From the NCBI RefSeq assembly GCF_000471905.2, contig NW_006499897.1, positions 5,560,686-5,624,685 on the forward strand: a stretch of 64,000 nt of DNA. The letters run 5' to 3'. Shown piece after piece: positions 1 through 10,478 of the stretch. The translations under genes and the position numbers were made by a program. The stretch's first letter is position 1. Every line of letters begins with the position of its first letter. A model generated the notes under the pieces. The model saw nothing but the letters and a program-made list of their open reading frames with translations. It searched no databases and was not told the origin of the DNA. Source of the DNA: Amborella trichopoda (lineage: Eukaryota > Streptophyta > Magnoliopsida > Amborellales > Amborellaceae).

Positions 1-79
1 AACTTTGGTATATAAATACCTATGCAATATGAATTATACAATGTGTATAAAAATATTAGGGCAACCTCGCACGTACACT

Positions 80-155
80 CAGACACACGTGTGCGCGTGT
101 GAGTGTGCGTGGGGGCACGCTCGCATGTGCGTGGGGGCATGCTTGCACGTGCGTG
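80..155. repeat. GT/CG-rich alternating tract
   Basis: This short tract is dominated by alternating purine-pyrimidine steps (CACGTGTGCGCGTGTG and two GTGCGTGGGGGCA-like units). It has no convincing coding character. Simple-sequence origin is the likely explanation. Confidence 0.5.
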
Positions 156-170
156 TCATGCGTTACTGTG

Positions 171-252
171 TGAACCAGATGGGAACCGGCGGTTCCACTC
201 TAGAACCGGGCTGAACCGGATGGGAACCGGCGATTCCACTCTTGAACCGGGC
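171..252. repeat. 41-bp tandem duplication, GAACCGG-rich
   Basis: Two adjacent 41-bp units (171-211 and 212-252) differ at only a few positions and share the core GGGAACCGGCG followed by TTCCACTC. A degenerate continuation with more AACCGG motifs runs to about 330. No gene is visible in 1-460. Confidence 0.7.
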
Positions 253-469
253 GGTTCCCGGTTTTTGGTTGAAACTGGCACGAGCAAGCGTGTTTTCGAG
301 TCGAACCGGGCAAGTTCGATTCGACTCGCCAGTTTTTTAAAACACTGGGTAAAACATAATGGATCGTGGATGGTTCATTCTCGTTTTACAATGTCATAGC
401 AGGAAAAATCAGAATTTGCCAAAACAAAAAAAAGGAGGACGAAAATGGAAAGAAGGAGCAAATTAAAGG

Positions 470-700
470 AAAATTGTTTCATGCGAGCTAGACCATATTT
501 CTACAATATGTGGTCCAGAGGTGTAAAGCATCCATCTTAAAGATGAATGCAAATAAGTGGTCCAGTTAAAAATAAGTGTAACTAACGGACCAAATGTTTT
601 CTTAATATAATAATTATTTTTAGTTTTCAATTTTTTTTATAAGCATGATCTTAAAGATTATATATTGTTTAAGTATTAGGATAAAATTATATTTAAAAAA
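470..700. mobile_element. MITE family E fragment
   Basis: This stretch shares its terminal region (AATTGTTTCATG, then a segment with GTGGTCCAGA and GCATCCATCTTAAAGATG) with copies at 2160-2475, 35395-35690, 36334-36614 and 62760-63128. It is AT-rich, non-coding and decays into AT-rich sequence at the right. Confidence 0.5.
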
Positions 701-809
701 TATATTTATTGCCATGCTAATATTTCTACATTAAAACCCCAAAATTGATATCAATTTCACAAATATCCCCTAACGTTTTAAATATCAAGCAGCATTAGTT
801 ATTCTTAAA

Positions 810-1208
810 GAAAAACGTTTATTTAAAGTTGCAACCTTGAATTAAGGCGCACCTGAAAAAACAATTGGAGAAAGCTTTTTAATGTTGGAAAACCTTCTTG
901 GATAAAGCTTTTTAATGTTCGAAAATCTCGACATCAAGATGTATGAATATTAAAAGCAAAAAGATTTTGAGTCTAAAAAATAGTGCATCTTGCAATATAT
1001 TATTTGACCCGTCCATTTTCAATATTTTCATATATATGTAGATGTACTTGATTTGAACCACTTTTGAAGTTTAAATTTTATAGTTAGAGATAAAAATAGA
1101 TTCTTTTGCCATCCTAAAAATTTTGTACACCAAAATTGCATCTTATGAAAAAATTTGGGGTGCCTTACTTTGATTGTTTAAGGCTGTAACCTTATGCAAA
1201 CCACAACC
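810..1208. mobile_element. MITE family A copy (Mutator-like)
   Basis: An approximately 400-bp non-coding element. Its ends (AAACGTTTATTTAAAGTTGC at left and TTGTTTAAGGCTGTAACC at right) are the inverted-repeat ends of the family whose best copies are at 29159-29553, 37620-38064 and 56127-56521. Internal family marks, such as the CGACATCAAGATG stretch, are present. Flanks TTATTCTTA and TTATTCAAC are a weak 9-bp target duplication candidate. Confidence 0.6.
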
Positions 1209-1213
1209 TTATT

Positions 1214-1390
1214 CAACTCTAGTGGTAATGGACCTAGACCCGACTTGGGACCCCCCCGGTATTTTCGAAATGGGGCCGGGTATGGGTTCAACATTTGGTC
1301 ATGACGGATTGGGTCCGGGTCCAAAACCTGGACATAAACATTATCCGGGTCTGGGTTCGGGTTCGGTTGGACCGGATCTGTACCCATAAA
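1214..1390. mobile_element. hAT-like GGGTC-rich fragment
   Basis: The segment is dense in GGGTC, GGGTCCGGGTC and GACCCGAC motifs in both orientations. This is the composition of the subterminal regions of many plant hAT elements. Open frames on both strands here are by-products of the repeats. Boundaries are not clear. Confidence 0.45.
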
Positions 1391-1569
1391 CTGTTGGAGA
1401 TAAAATACTTCAAGCCCTATTCATTTGGGGTGTATTATATATCGTATACAATTAGAACTCGCAGTCATCTTTAGCTATTAAACGACAAACCTTGTTGCCA
1501 ATCATATGGATATATGAGGGTAAACAAAACGTAAAACAAAAAAAAAGAAAAGAAACTCAAAATGAGGGT

Positions 1570-1737
1570 GACAATGGACTCGACCAGATCTGGGACCCAA
1601 CGAGTACATGTAGGGGTCCAACTTTTGGACCCGACGGATCAAGTCTAGATCCAAAACCTCGATCCAAAGACTATTAAGGTCTGGGTCTAAGTTCAGCCAA
1701 ACCCGACTTATACCCGACTCGTTGCCACCCCTATTCA
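1570..1737. mobile_element. hAT-like terminal fragment ending GTTGCCACCCCT
   Basis: GGGTC/GACCC subterminal motifs lead to a right end reading CGTTGCCACCCCT. This is the reverse complement of the AGGGGTGGCAACG start common among plant hAT elements. Comparable ends lie at 30520-30545, 37014 and 63648. No transposase is encoded. Confidence 0.5.
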
Positions 1738-2050
1738 ACCCCCCCTTTCCTCTCTCTACCTACCTTTATCCTATTTCACTTCTCTACCTACCCTCTCTCT
1801 CTCACACCCTTGTGCAGTTTTATCCCTACCCCTTCTCTCTCTCCCTCTCCGCCATTCATCATCAAAATCCAAAGAAGTACCTCTCTTACACATCACCATT
1901 TCTCTCTCAAATGTGAAATTGAGAGAGAGAGAGAGTTCTGATGTGTATGAGAAATTGAGAGAGGGAGAGAGAAATTGAGAGAGGGAATAATAACCCCAAT
2001 TTCTTTGTAGGCATCAATATATTGGCCAACACTCCCTCCTCTCTCTTTCT
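1738..2050. other. Pyrimidine-rich tract followed by GAGAGA tract
   Basis: A CT-rich block (1740-1912) is followed at once by GA-rich sequence (1917-1985). Parts near 1883-1912 and 1919-1960 are complementary and could fold back. Part of the CT block (about 1840-1912) is also repeated in inverted orientation at about 6395-6475. No protein evidence was seen. Confidence 0.5.
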
Positions 2051-2159
2051 ATAGAAAACCCATAGTGAGTTTTCTATACAATTTGTAAATTTTTTATCTC
2101 TAGAGAAAACCTATGCCAAAGATAGAAAATCATTACTCCAATTTCTCCATAAGCATCCT

Positions 2160-2475
2160 TATTGGGACCCGGTTTCTATGCAGCCAAGTTTATAAATGTA
2201 GAAATGCAGACCTCTAAATAAATCTATTTTTGCGATGGATTTTAATATTTAATTTATAAGGACATGTAATCTCTAACATGGAGATCATGAATATGAAAAA
2301 ATAAATAAATTTTAAAAGCTAGAAATAATAATTCTAGCAAAAAAACATGTGGACTGTTAGTTTCCATTTGTTTAGATGGAACACGTACTTGCATCCATCT
2401 TTAAGATTGATGCTCTACACTTTCTGGACCTCATATGTAGAAATGCGGTCCAGCCCACATGAAACAATTTTCCTT
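2160..2475. mobile_element. MITE family E copy
   Basis: A roughly 315-bp element with ends GGACCCGGTTTCTATG (left) and CATGAAACAATTTTCCTTA (right), which are imperfect inverted repeats. It is similar along its length to 36334-36614 and, in the opposite sense, to 35395-35690 and 62760-63128. It contains the family mark AACATGGAGATCATGAATAT. It is non-coding. Confidence 0.65.
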
Positions 2476-2495
2476 ACTATAATATGTCATCTCTG

Positions 2496-5470
2496 TTTTT
2501 TTTGTTTTTGACAATATTACTTAAGCTTTATTTGTCAGTCAAAGGTTACAACCATTCAGAAAGGGAAACCATAAGAAATAAGCAAATTATGCATAGACAT
2601 CCCTCGTTTTGCCAAGCCATCAACAATGTCATTAGCCTCCCTATATCCATGTTGAAAAGAGATTTGGAAACCCTCGTACATATCCATAATATATAGCCAT
2701 TTCCTCCTCAAGCTCCAAAGTAGCCTGTATATCTTATTGCACCAATTTATCGCATTCAAAGAGTCCCCTTCAACAATACATGGCATTTTGATATTCTTGT
2801 GACTCTGAATCTTAACTCCACATGGCACCAATTCCGCCTCATTAGCCGTTACCTCCCCACAAGGGCCAGCATAACAAAAGGTCACCTCTCCAAATACATC
2901 ATGCAAAATTCATCCAACACCCGACAGGCCTTGGTTTCCTAATGAGCTTCCATCGAAGTTAAGTTTCATACTCCCTAGAATAGGTAAGCTCCACCTACCC
3001 TTTGGTCTAACTTTCATTACATTTTGAAGCATCAAACTATGCAAATTAATCTCAAAATCTACTTTGGATACTCCAAACTGTTCTTTAGTCACAGAGAACC
3101 AACTCCAAACTGAATGCATAATCTTTCTTTTAACCCATTCGACCTCTAGAGCTTTGTTATCAAAGGTCCTCCTATTACGCTCCATCCAGATCTCCCAAAG
3201 AACAACAACTCTAACCATCTCCCAAATCATTTTCCCCACCTTTGGTATAGAATCCAACTCCATACTGTCGAAAATATTCATATGACTGCTTGACATCACC
3301 ATCATATGTCCAATTTTTTGAAAAACCCATACTCAAATATAAGAAGAGAAAGGACAATGAAGGAAAAGATGATCCCCATTCTCATAGTTTTCCTTATAAA
3401 GAATGCAAACATTCATAATAATTCTGTCCCCTTTTATAATTTTATCCACAAGAAGTGACTTTTCTTGAAACAAATCCATAAGAAAATTTGAATTTTTAAA
3501 GGGACATTCCAACACCATATTCTTTTCAATAAAGGCTTACTCAACCAGATCTTATCATGAAACAACAGACTGTATGCTGATTTTACTGAGAAACTACCGT
3601 CCTTCTCAACCTCCCATACCAGCTCGTCTTCCCTCTCTCTGTGCAGCATCAACCCATAAATATCCACAAGCAACGAAGTATATTGATTAATCATCAAGTT
3701 CGAAACTCTGTTGTACCTACAGTTTAAAGACCAAACATTTGCATCCCAATCAATTATCTGATATGCCAAGATATCTTGCTTTTTTGTCGCTAAAAAAACC
3801 AGCGGATATGCCGATTTTAAGCAACAATATCCCACATACTTACTATGTCAAAAAAATATCTTTTCCCCATCACCCAAAATCCACTTACAACCACCAATCA
3901 TAGAAAACTTATTTTGGAGAATGCCTTTCCATATCGGTGATTTAAGATGATCTTTTTCTTGTTGCTTATCCAAAGATTATGTTGGTACACTCATCCTTAG
4001 CTATTAATATATCTTTCAAAAACACCCCATCTTGGCTCATTAATCTCCACACCACTTTGAAAGCAAACAGGGATTCACATATTTGAGTTTTCTAGTTCCC
4101 AAACTACCTTCTCTTTTTGGTGTGTAAATCCTCTCCCAACTTACCAAGTGATATTTATTGCCAAAATCCCCCGAACCCCATAAAAAATTACACATCATTT
4201 GTTCTATTCTTTTAGAAACTAAGCTCGGCATAACTAAAAAGGACATTTGGTGAACTGGTAAATTGGCCAAGGATGATTGAATTAAAGTAACTCTCCCCCT
4301 ATAGATAAATACTTGACTTTCCACAAGTCTAGTTTTGTGTTTACTCTTTTTAAAACCAAATCCCACACTGACTTGAGCATTATGCCATCTGAGATTGGCA
4401 GGCCAAGATAGCTAATTTAGAAACTTTTCTACCCGTTTTAGCAATACATTTGAACACTCCACCCTTACCAAGGAAGTTTTCTCAAAATTGACTTTGCAAC
4501 TGAGCACCATTTCACAACAGCAGAAAAATCTTCTGATATTAATAATTTGATCCATATCTGCATTAAAAACCATCAAAGTGTCATATGCATATTGCAGATG
4601 AGTCACTGTCAAATGAGATATTTCAGATACCTTAAATTCATTAAATCTTCCCCTCCCTTCTACATTCCTAATCATCAAACTCAGTACTTTATCAACAATT
4701 GTGAAAAGGAACGAAGATAATGGGTGGTCTCCTTGCCTCAATCCTCTTGAGCCTTTAAAAAAACCTTTCGGGCTTCCATTGATCATCACTGAAAAATGCG
4801 TCGAAAAAATGTTACTTTTAATCCACATTCTCCATTTCTCCAAAACCTATACATCTCAAAGCCTCCAACAAAACATTCCAATTGACCTCGTCATATGCCT
4901 TTTCCATATCTAATTTGAACAATACTCCTAGCTTCCATTCTATCTTTCTTGAATGAACCCACTCTTGTGCTATTAAGACTCCATCTGTGATAATTCTCCT
5001 TTTCATGAAGGCCGACTGAGTTCCCGAAATAACCAAAGTAATGACCCATTTAAGTCATCAGCCAATAACTTTGCTATAATTTTATATAGACTAGTTAGAA
5101 GATTAATTGGTATGAAATCCGACATTCCTGTTATGGCTTGCTTTTTTGGTATCAATGCAATATAGGTTGAGTTTATAGCTTTATTCACTACTCCTTTTGA
5201 TAGAAACTCATTAACCAAACATCAAATCTAGTTTTATGAGATCTCAAAATTTTTGAAAGAAAACCACCAGAAATCCACTAGGACCTCGGATTTTATCACC
5301 TGGTAATGCAAACACAAACTTTTTAATTTCCTCTTCTGATGCCATTCCTTCCAAAGACGCAGCTACTGACCTTGGTAGCACTTTAAAACCAATACTATTA
5401 AAGTTCAGCTTCACCTGTATATCTTTCGCAAAGACTTTTTGAAAGTGCTTCACAAAATCCATATCGCATT
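2496..5470 (-). pseudogene. L1-type LINE relic: reverse transcriptase, zf-RVT, RNase H
   Basis: Reading on the minus strand, fragments give the C-terminal two thirds of a plant L1-type LINE ORF2. RT pieces lie at about 5462-4412: NSTYIALIPKK-type start, FKLDMEKAYD with the first catalytic Asp, then GLRQGD. The second motif reads YAYDT where YADD is expected, so the catalytic dyad is damaged. A thumb and linker piece (FLWGSGD, 4366-4040) and a zf-RVT-like segment (3835-3333) follow. An RNase H domain (3305-2556) has LNFDGSS, a Glu in NEAEL, VEGDS and REAND. Frame changes separate the pieces. T-rich 2490-2507 is probably the minus-strand poly(A) tail. The 5' part (ORF1, endonuclease) is missing. 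LINEs reverse-transcribe their RNA at the target site; this copy is dead. Confidence 0.88.
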
Positions 5471-5800
5471 CATCCTTCTAATTATCCGCTACCCCTTCAA
5501 AGCAAATATTCGACACATCATTCTGACGACGCCGATGTCTCATTCACACTCTCTCAAACCGGTAGGGTGTTTTCTTTGTAGTTTGTCATTTTCCTCCCTT
5601 GAGAGATAAACGGTGTATAGTTCCTCATAATTTCACTTATTTCCATCTCTTGAGCCTTCCAATCTTCTCTTTCTCTTTCTAAGTCTCTACATATTACCAA
5701 GATCTCTATTTTTTTAATAAAATTACCCAATCCCTTTTATTCATGATATTAGGGTTTGTTCATTTTCTCTCGCTACCCAATACTCATATTTTATTTTTAT
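5471..5800. other. Unassigned stretch upstream of the LINE relic
   Basis: Minus-strand reading gives a short charged stretch (about 5560-5730) that could be an unrecognisable upstream part of the LINE. I see no known motif, so it is left unassigned. Confidence 0.3.
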
Positions 5801-6350
5801 TGGTAGTTTCGATCAGTGTAGGAAAACACGACCCGGGAACAAAACTTGGCCATAGATGGATCTAGGGTAACCCGGAACAGGTCTGAGTAACCACCACGGT
5901 CGAGCATGTATGTGTAGGCAAAAAAGTGTTTAAAAAATAAAAAATATAAAAAAAAATAGGAAAATATGCTTAAAGTAAAATTAAACAAAATACATCTAAA
6001 TGGTGCTAAAAATGTAGTGAAAAAGTAGATTTTAAAAAATCAATTTGTGACTAGAGGTATTTTGGAAATAGTCTAAAAAAGCTAAAAGTATTAAAATAAA
6101 CATTCCTAGTCAAAATACTTTTCAATCTTCGTAAAAATGAAATAAAACAGATAAAAGCACATTACAAATAAATTTATTTTTCTTTTTTAGATTTTTTAAT
6201 AACTTTTTGTGAACTTTTTTTTTCAAACTTAGGTACTTGTCCACCGAAACCAGGCTTAGCCTTACTAGCCGTGGTTTCGGATAACCCAACTAGATTCGGT
6301 TCAACCTGGCTGGTTTATCTAACATGGGTTTCAATTTCCCCAGGTTTTTT
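5800..6350 (-). mobile_element. hAT-like non-autonomous element, copy 1 (reverse)
   Basis: The reverse complement of this stretch aligns by eye with 29725-30260. Both share an AGATGTATTTTGTTTAA-like block, a T-rich block, then a CTAGATCCATCTATGG / TTGGATTGGCCCATG-like GC-richer end. It has accented CCGGGT and GGTTTCGG motifs and no coding sequence. Superfamily assignment rests on composition only. Confidence 0.5.
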
Positions 6351-6776
6351 TAGGTTGACTAATAGTAGAGAGATTGATGATAGAGAGGTAGAGAGATGGC
6401 TAATATAAAAGAGAGAGAAAGGTAATTCTTTGGATTTTAATGATGAATTGCAAAAGAGGCAGAAAGAGAGAGGGGGATTGAAAATAGAATAAGGGTTTTA
6501 GAGCACGGCTAGGAATAAGATCTCACTTCAAACACTAATTAGTGAAATTTTACGATATTTTATCATGACTTATCACCATTTAAATCTATCAAATTGTCAT
6601 AATTATATGATAATGTTTGAATTTCACTAATCTTTTACAAATTTGATTAGCAATAAATTTTGTGGGTGTGTGTGCCTTAGTGAGGCACACCTAAATAAAA
6701 TATAAATAATTCATATAATAAAATGACCTAATTATCCATATGAATATTATGGTGATATTTTTTTATTGGGTTTTAT
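6351..6776. other. GA-rich tract and AT-rich spacer
   Basis: 6360-6490 is GA-rich and partly the inverted counterpart of 1840-1912. 6490-6776 is AT-rich with an inverted GCACACCTAAATAAAAT / ATTTTATTTAGGTGCTCAC pair (about 6682-6788) that may mark another MITE end. No gene was seen. Confidence 0.4.
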
Positions 6777-7300
6777 TTAGGTGCTCACACTACATAGCAT
6801 TTTATAATTGTGTTCAACAAAATTTGGATATTTATATACTATTGTTTTTTTTGTCATTAGGAGGTGTGGCATCAGCCACATAATACATTACATGCCACTA
6901 GTGTGCTCCATGTAGGTGGTGTCACACCCAATGTAGATGATTTCACACATCTCTTAATAACAAAAAATACCCGTATGAAAAAAATGATCTATGTATAAAA
7001 GAATAATATATAAGTGTCCAAAATTTGTTGAGTACAATTATAAAAAGAAAAATATAGAATGAAACCATTTACTTTTGGTACACGGTGGTCACATTAATCC
7101 TGACCGTTGGATGCAAAATTGGGTGGCTGCAATTATTCCATTGACCATGTTCAAACTTCAAAATAATTTTCTCGAACTTTGTGACATACCTAAGCTATCA
7201 AATTTCACATCTAATGGTTGTAAGTAATTGTAACCACCTTGTTTCAAAGGTAAATGGTCTCATTGTATACAATCTCATTATAGAATGCTCTATAGCGTTA
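6777..7300. mobile_element. MITE family C copy 1, interrupted by a family B MITE
   Basis: Left end GGTGCTCACACTACATAGC and right end ATGCTCTATAGCGTTAGG match the other family C copies at 7290-7635 and 7620-7748 plus 27156-27350. Shared marks are AATTGTACTCAACAAATTT near the ends and a central GTGCTCCATGTAGGTG. A family B element (7062-7278) is inserted near the right end. Confidence 0.7.
7062..7278. mobile_element. MITE family B copy with perfect 9-bp TSD
   Basis: The insertion is flanked by TATAGAATG at 7053-7061 and again at 7279-7287. This perfect 9-bp target duplication is typical of Mutator-like elements. Ends carry ACCATTTACTTTTGG and, inverted, ACCATTTACCTTTG. Related copies are at 36651-36874, 52468-52690 and 52717-54070. 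Confidence 0.8.
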
Positions 7301-7635
7301 GGTTGCTCACACTATAAATCATTTATAATTGTACGCAACAAATTTTGGGTACTTATATAACCTTATTTTGTAGTACAATATTTTTTTTATTAAATGTAGT
7401 TTTTTTCATTAGAAAGGGTATGACATCATTCATATGAGATGTGACATCATCCACATGGAGCATTAAATACGACTAATGTGCTCCATGTAGGTGAAGTCAC
7501 ACCCTTCCTAATGACAAAAAATACCCGTACTAAAAAATGATCTATGTACAAAACAAGAGTATATAGGGGTTCATAATTTGTTGAGTACAATTATATACAA
7601 TTATAAAGTGCTCTATAGTATTAGGGTGCTCTCAC
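7290..7635. mobile_element. MITE family C copy 2
   Basis: This copy lies head-to-tail between copies 1 and 3 and shares the AATTGTACGCAAC / GTTGAGTACAATTAT inverted ends. It has the internal inverted pair around ACATGGAGCATTAAATACG and GTGCTCCATGTAGGTG. It is non-coding. Confidence 0.7.
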
Positions 7636-7748
7636 TATAAAACATTGTATAATTGTACTCAACAAAATTTGGACACTTATATACCTTTTGTTATGTAATA
7701 CAATATTTTTTTAATAATGGTATTTTTGGTCATTAAGAGGGTTGTGAC
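7620..7748. mobile_element. MITE family C copy 3, left half (split by the gypsy element)
   Basis: The element starts like its neighbours (TTAGGGTGCTCTCACTATAA) and stops abruptly in GTTGTGAC at 7748, where the long gypsy LTR begins. Its other half resumes at 27151 with GTGACATCACCC. The shared GTGAC is the gypsy target duplication. Confidence 0.85.
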
Positions 7749-10457
7749 TGTTGAAAGGTATTTTTCAGCAATATGGGGCCCTCGCTCAATAAAGCCTGGC
7801 AAACAGTGGAAATTTTGACAGTCTCATAATAGCCCTGAAATCAGTCAAGATCTTCATAAGGTCTCTCAAAAGTCTCCTGCCAAGTTTTGTCGTAGTCCGA
7901 TATGTCTAAGGCAGTACAAACTTAGAAACAGTTCCAGTAGAATCAGCCTCTCGCACCCTGAAACACCCCTTATAACTAGAGCTACATTTTAGGTGTCTCA
8001 AATTGCTGTGAGACTACCCACCATTGGATTCGATATGGTCGAAAACCCCCAAGGGTCAAATTTCAGCTCGAACGGACACTCCAGGAAGAAGTTATAGGCA
8101 AAAGAGTGAAACAGGCGGGGCCGCACACTATTCTAGTACGTCTACCCTGCAACTCCACGCCATAGAAGGGACAATCACGACCACTCATATCTCACTCGTC
8201 TCAAGTTGTATCGCACTCAAATTTGGTGAACATGTTTGTTTAGTCAAGACGAATGATTCAATATGTGGCCCGCCCTGTGACGACACCCGAGCACGAAGAA
8301 AAGCTAGAGAGAAGTTGCTGATCCGTAAAGAAAGTGCAGGAAATTTGGTAGCATCGTGCCTTGCTCGAGCGATTAGATCACGCCACTCGTGAGCTCGATC
8401 ATCGCGAGACCAATTCCATCGTGTGTGTAAGGTCTAGGGCTACCATTGACTCAAACCCTGTATGTGATGAACGGTCGGATTATGCACACAAAGTCGATGA
8501 AGCGACTGTAAATTCCATCGCCAAAATTTCAGATTCCGGCCAAAATTTCAAAGTTGCAAAATCTTCGTTCGGGCACGGTATCAAGCTACGTTTGTTACCC
8601 CATGATCGTAACGACATGCTCAGTGTAATTCAGTCAAGAAATCACCGAAAAACATCAAGGAACGAGTACACTATCGATATGAAGTTTCAAGATCTATTCA
8701 AATTTCAAGTCACATGATTATGCACTAAGGCCATGATCCATGGCATGAAGTTGATATCAAATCGAGCGCCATGCCAAGCTTTACAAGAAAACAATAATCT
8801 TACGATCAACCGGGCATCAGAACGACCTCGGATTAACCATGCAAGATCACACAAGTTCTAAGGCAACACAGGGACTGTTCTAAAATTTCATGAGTTAAGA
8901 AGGGGCAAATATGTCATTTTGTACCCTATTTTCTAATTTCTTTTAATTCAATTTAATCTTAATTTCTAGCAATTAGGGTTACTTTTGATCATCTACTTAT
9001 GTTTGGGGCAAATTCTATATATACGTACCAGCATTGTGCGCACTAGAGGACTCAACCTTTCACAAAAGAGAGTTTTTACTTAATACAAGTTTCTCTTTCT
9101 TCTCATTGTTGGGTCACGTTTGATAAGAGAGTGAGGTGAGAGAAACTTTTGATCGATACCCCTAAGTTCGAGGTAAATCTTCTCTCTCTTCTTTTCTTTT
9201 TCTTCTTCCCTCTCTATTCTTTCCTCTCTTCTCTCTCTCCTCTATCTGAGTTCCTTGCAGGGGTCATGCACGACAGTCGCAGTGCCGTGCATACCTCCCT
9301 TGAGGTCACACAGGCCGCGCATGGTGATGGCAGCGCCATGCACGAGTTTGCTTCTCCGTTTTCCTTCTATCTCTTTCATCTAGTGAGGCCTGTAGACGGC
9401 GTTGCCCATCGCCGTCCAAAGATGTAGCTTTGACGTCTCAGTGAAGAATTCAGATGGCGAAACCCATTGCCGCCCCCAGGGGGTCTTTCCCTGTTGCGCG
9501 TCTATAGTAGACGGCGATACCCTTCGCCGCCTGCTAGAGGCCTCGACAACACCTATCGCCATCCGTGAAGCGTCCTTCACGTTCCTGCGTCCCATGCCTA
9601 TCGCCGTGTGTCTCGTGAGGATTACTGCCATGCACTTCATGAATGACCATCGCCGCATGCTTCATCAGAGACTATCGCTGCCTGCGTGGGGGCGTGTTGT
9701 CTTCTTATGTTGCCAACGGTGATACCTAACGCCATATGTAGTTCATTTCTCACTATCTAGCTATGGGCAGTAGCGTCGAGCGCTGCCTAAGGGCCACGAC
9801 ATTGCTACTCCACGATCGTGAGTGGTGACGCCTAGCGTCGTCGGGACCTCATCTCTTTGCCGTTTCGTGTCTTCTTTTCACTCTCTTTTCTCTTTTCACT
9901 TGATTGAGGGTAGACTTAGCCTAGCACCGTCATATCGATCTCGATTTCGAGTAGTATTGCCGTCGTGTTGATCTTGAGAACCATGTCTATCTTACTACCA
10001 CTCCGATTCGATAACTTCTCGGCTGTCATGCTAGTCTTGTTTCTCCATCAACTTTTCTTCTCTTTTCTATCTTTATTTAAACCATATGCTTTATCACCAT
10101 CTCGCATGAACGTACGTTGCTCTAAGACAAGGGTGGGTCTCTTTGACTCACTTGTCTTACAAATTAACCATAGAAGTGTTCTGTAGAAAACAAAAAGATT
10201 GCAAGTCAAGGGAGGTGATTCCGAACCAGCTAAAGTAGCTGGGGAGCATTCTTCATGATCTAAGAGGGCGCCTACGTGAGCCAGTCCGAATAAGTCCCGA
10301 ACCCACCTTCAATTCCTCTCTCATCGATTGGTATACATGCTCTTGCTCTCGAGCAAGGTTATGAGAAAGCGATCTCAAATGCCGGGTTCGCCAGAAACCC
10401 AAGATACGTGCCTCCAGATCATCCAGATCTGGAGGACGTGAATGAGACACCTAACCA
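7749..10457 (+). repeat. 5' LTR of the gypsy element (2709 bp)
   Basis: Starts TGTTGAAAGG after the GTGAC duplication and ends CACCTAACCA just before the primer site. It matches 25055-27150 over its first 1.15 kb and last 0.9 kb. About 640 bp in the middle (about 8905-9563) are absent from the 3' LTR. Apparent open frames inside (for example 8024-8717 and 9402-9722) share no motif with known proteins. Confidence 0.92.
9015..9060 (+). promoter_or_regulatory. TATA box and probable start region of the 5' LTR
   Basis: CTATATATACG at 9015-9025 is the best TATA box in the LTR. Transcription would start about 30 bp downstream, near 9047-9055, followed by a CT-rich leader (9180-9245) of the kind seen in plant promoters. 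This segment is missing from the 3' LTR. Confidence 0.55.
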
Positions 10458-10460
10458 GCT

Positions 10461-10478
10461 TGGCGACTCTATTGGGGA
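10461..10478 (+). other. Primer binding site, tRNA-Arg type
   Basis: TGGCGACTCTATTGGGGA lies three bases after the 5' LTR. It is complementary to the 3' end of a plant tRNA-Arg (TGGCGACTCCGCTGGGGA) at 16 of 18 positions. The two changes are at a CGC turned TAT, as expected from decay of methylated cytosines. A tRNA-Arg primer is a known feature of Ogre-type elements. Confidence 0.8.

Noticed and set aside
8024-8717. Open frames of 118-122 codons in the 5' LTR
   Set aside because: They lie wholly in LTR sequence, are not both kept in the 3' LTR (only part of the second is), and contain no domain.
9149-9722. Overlapping frames on both strands in the LTR centre
   Set aside because: GC-rich sequence with few stops. 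Both strands are open at once, and the region is deleted in the other LTR.
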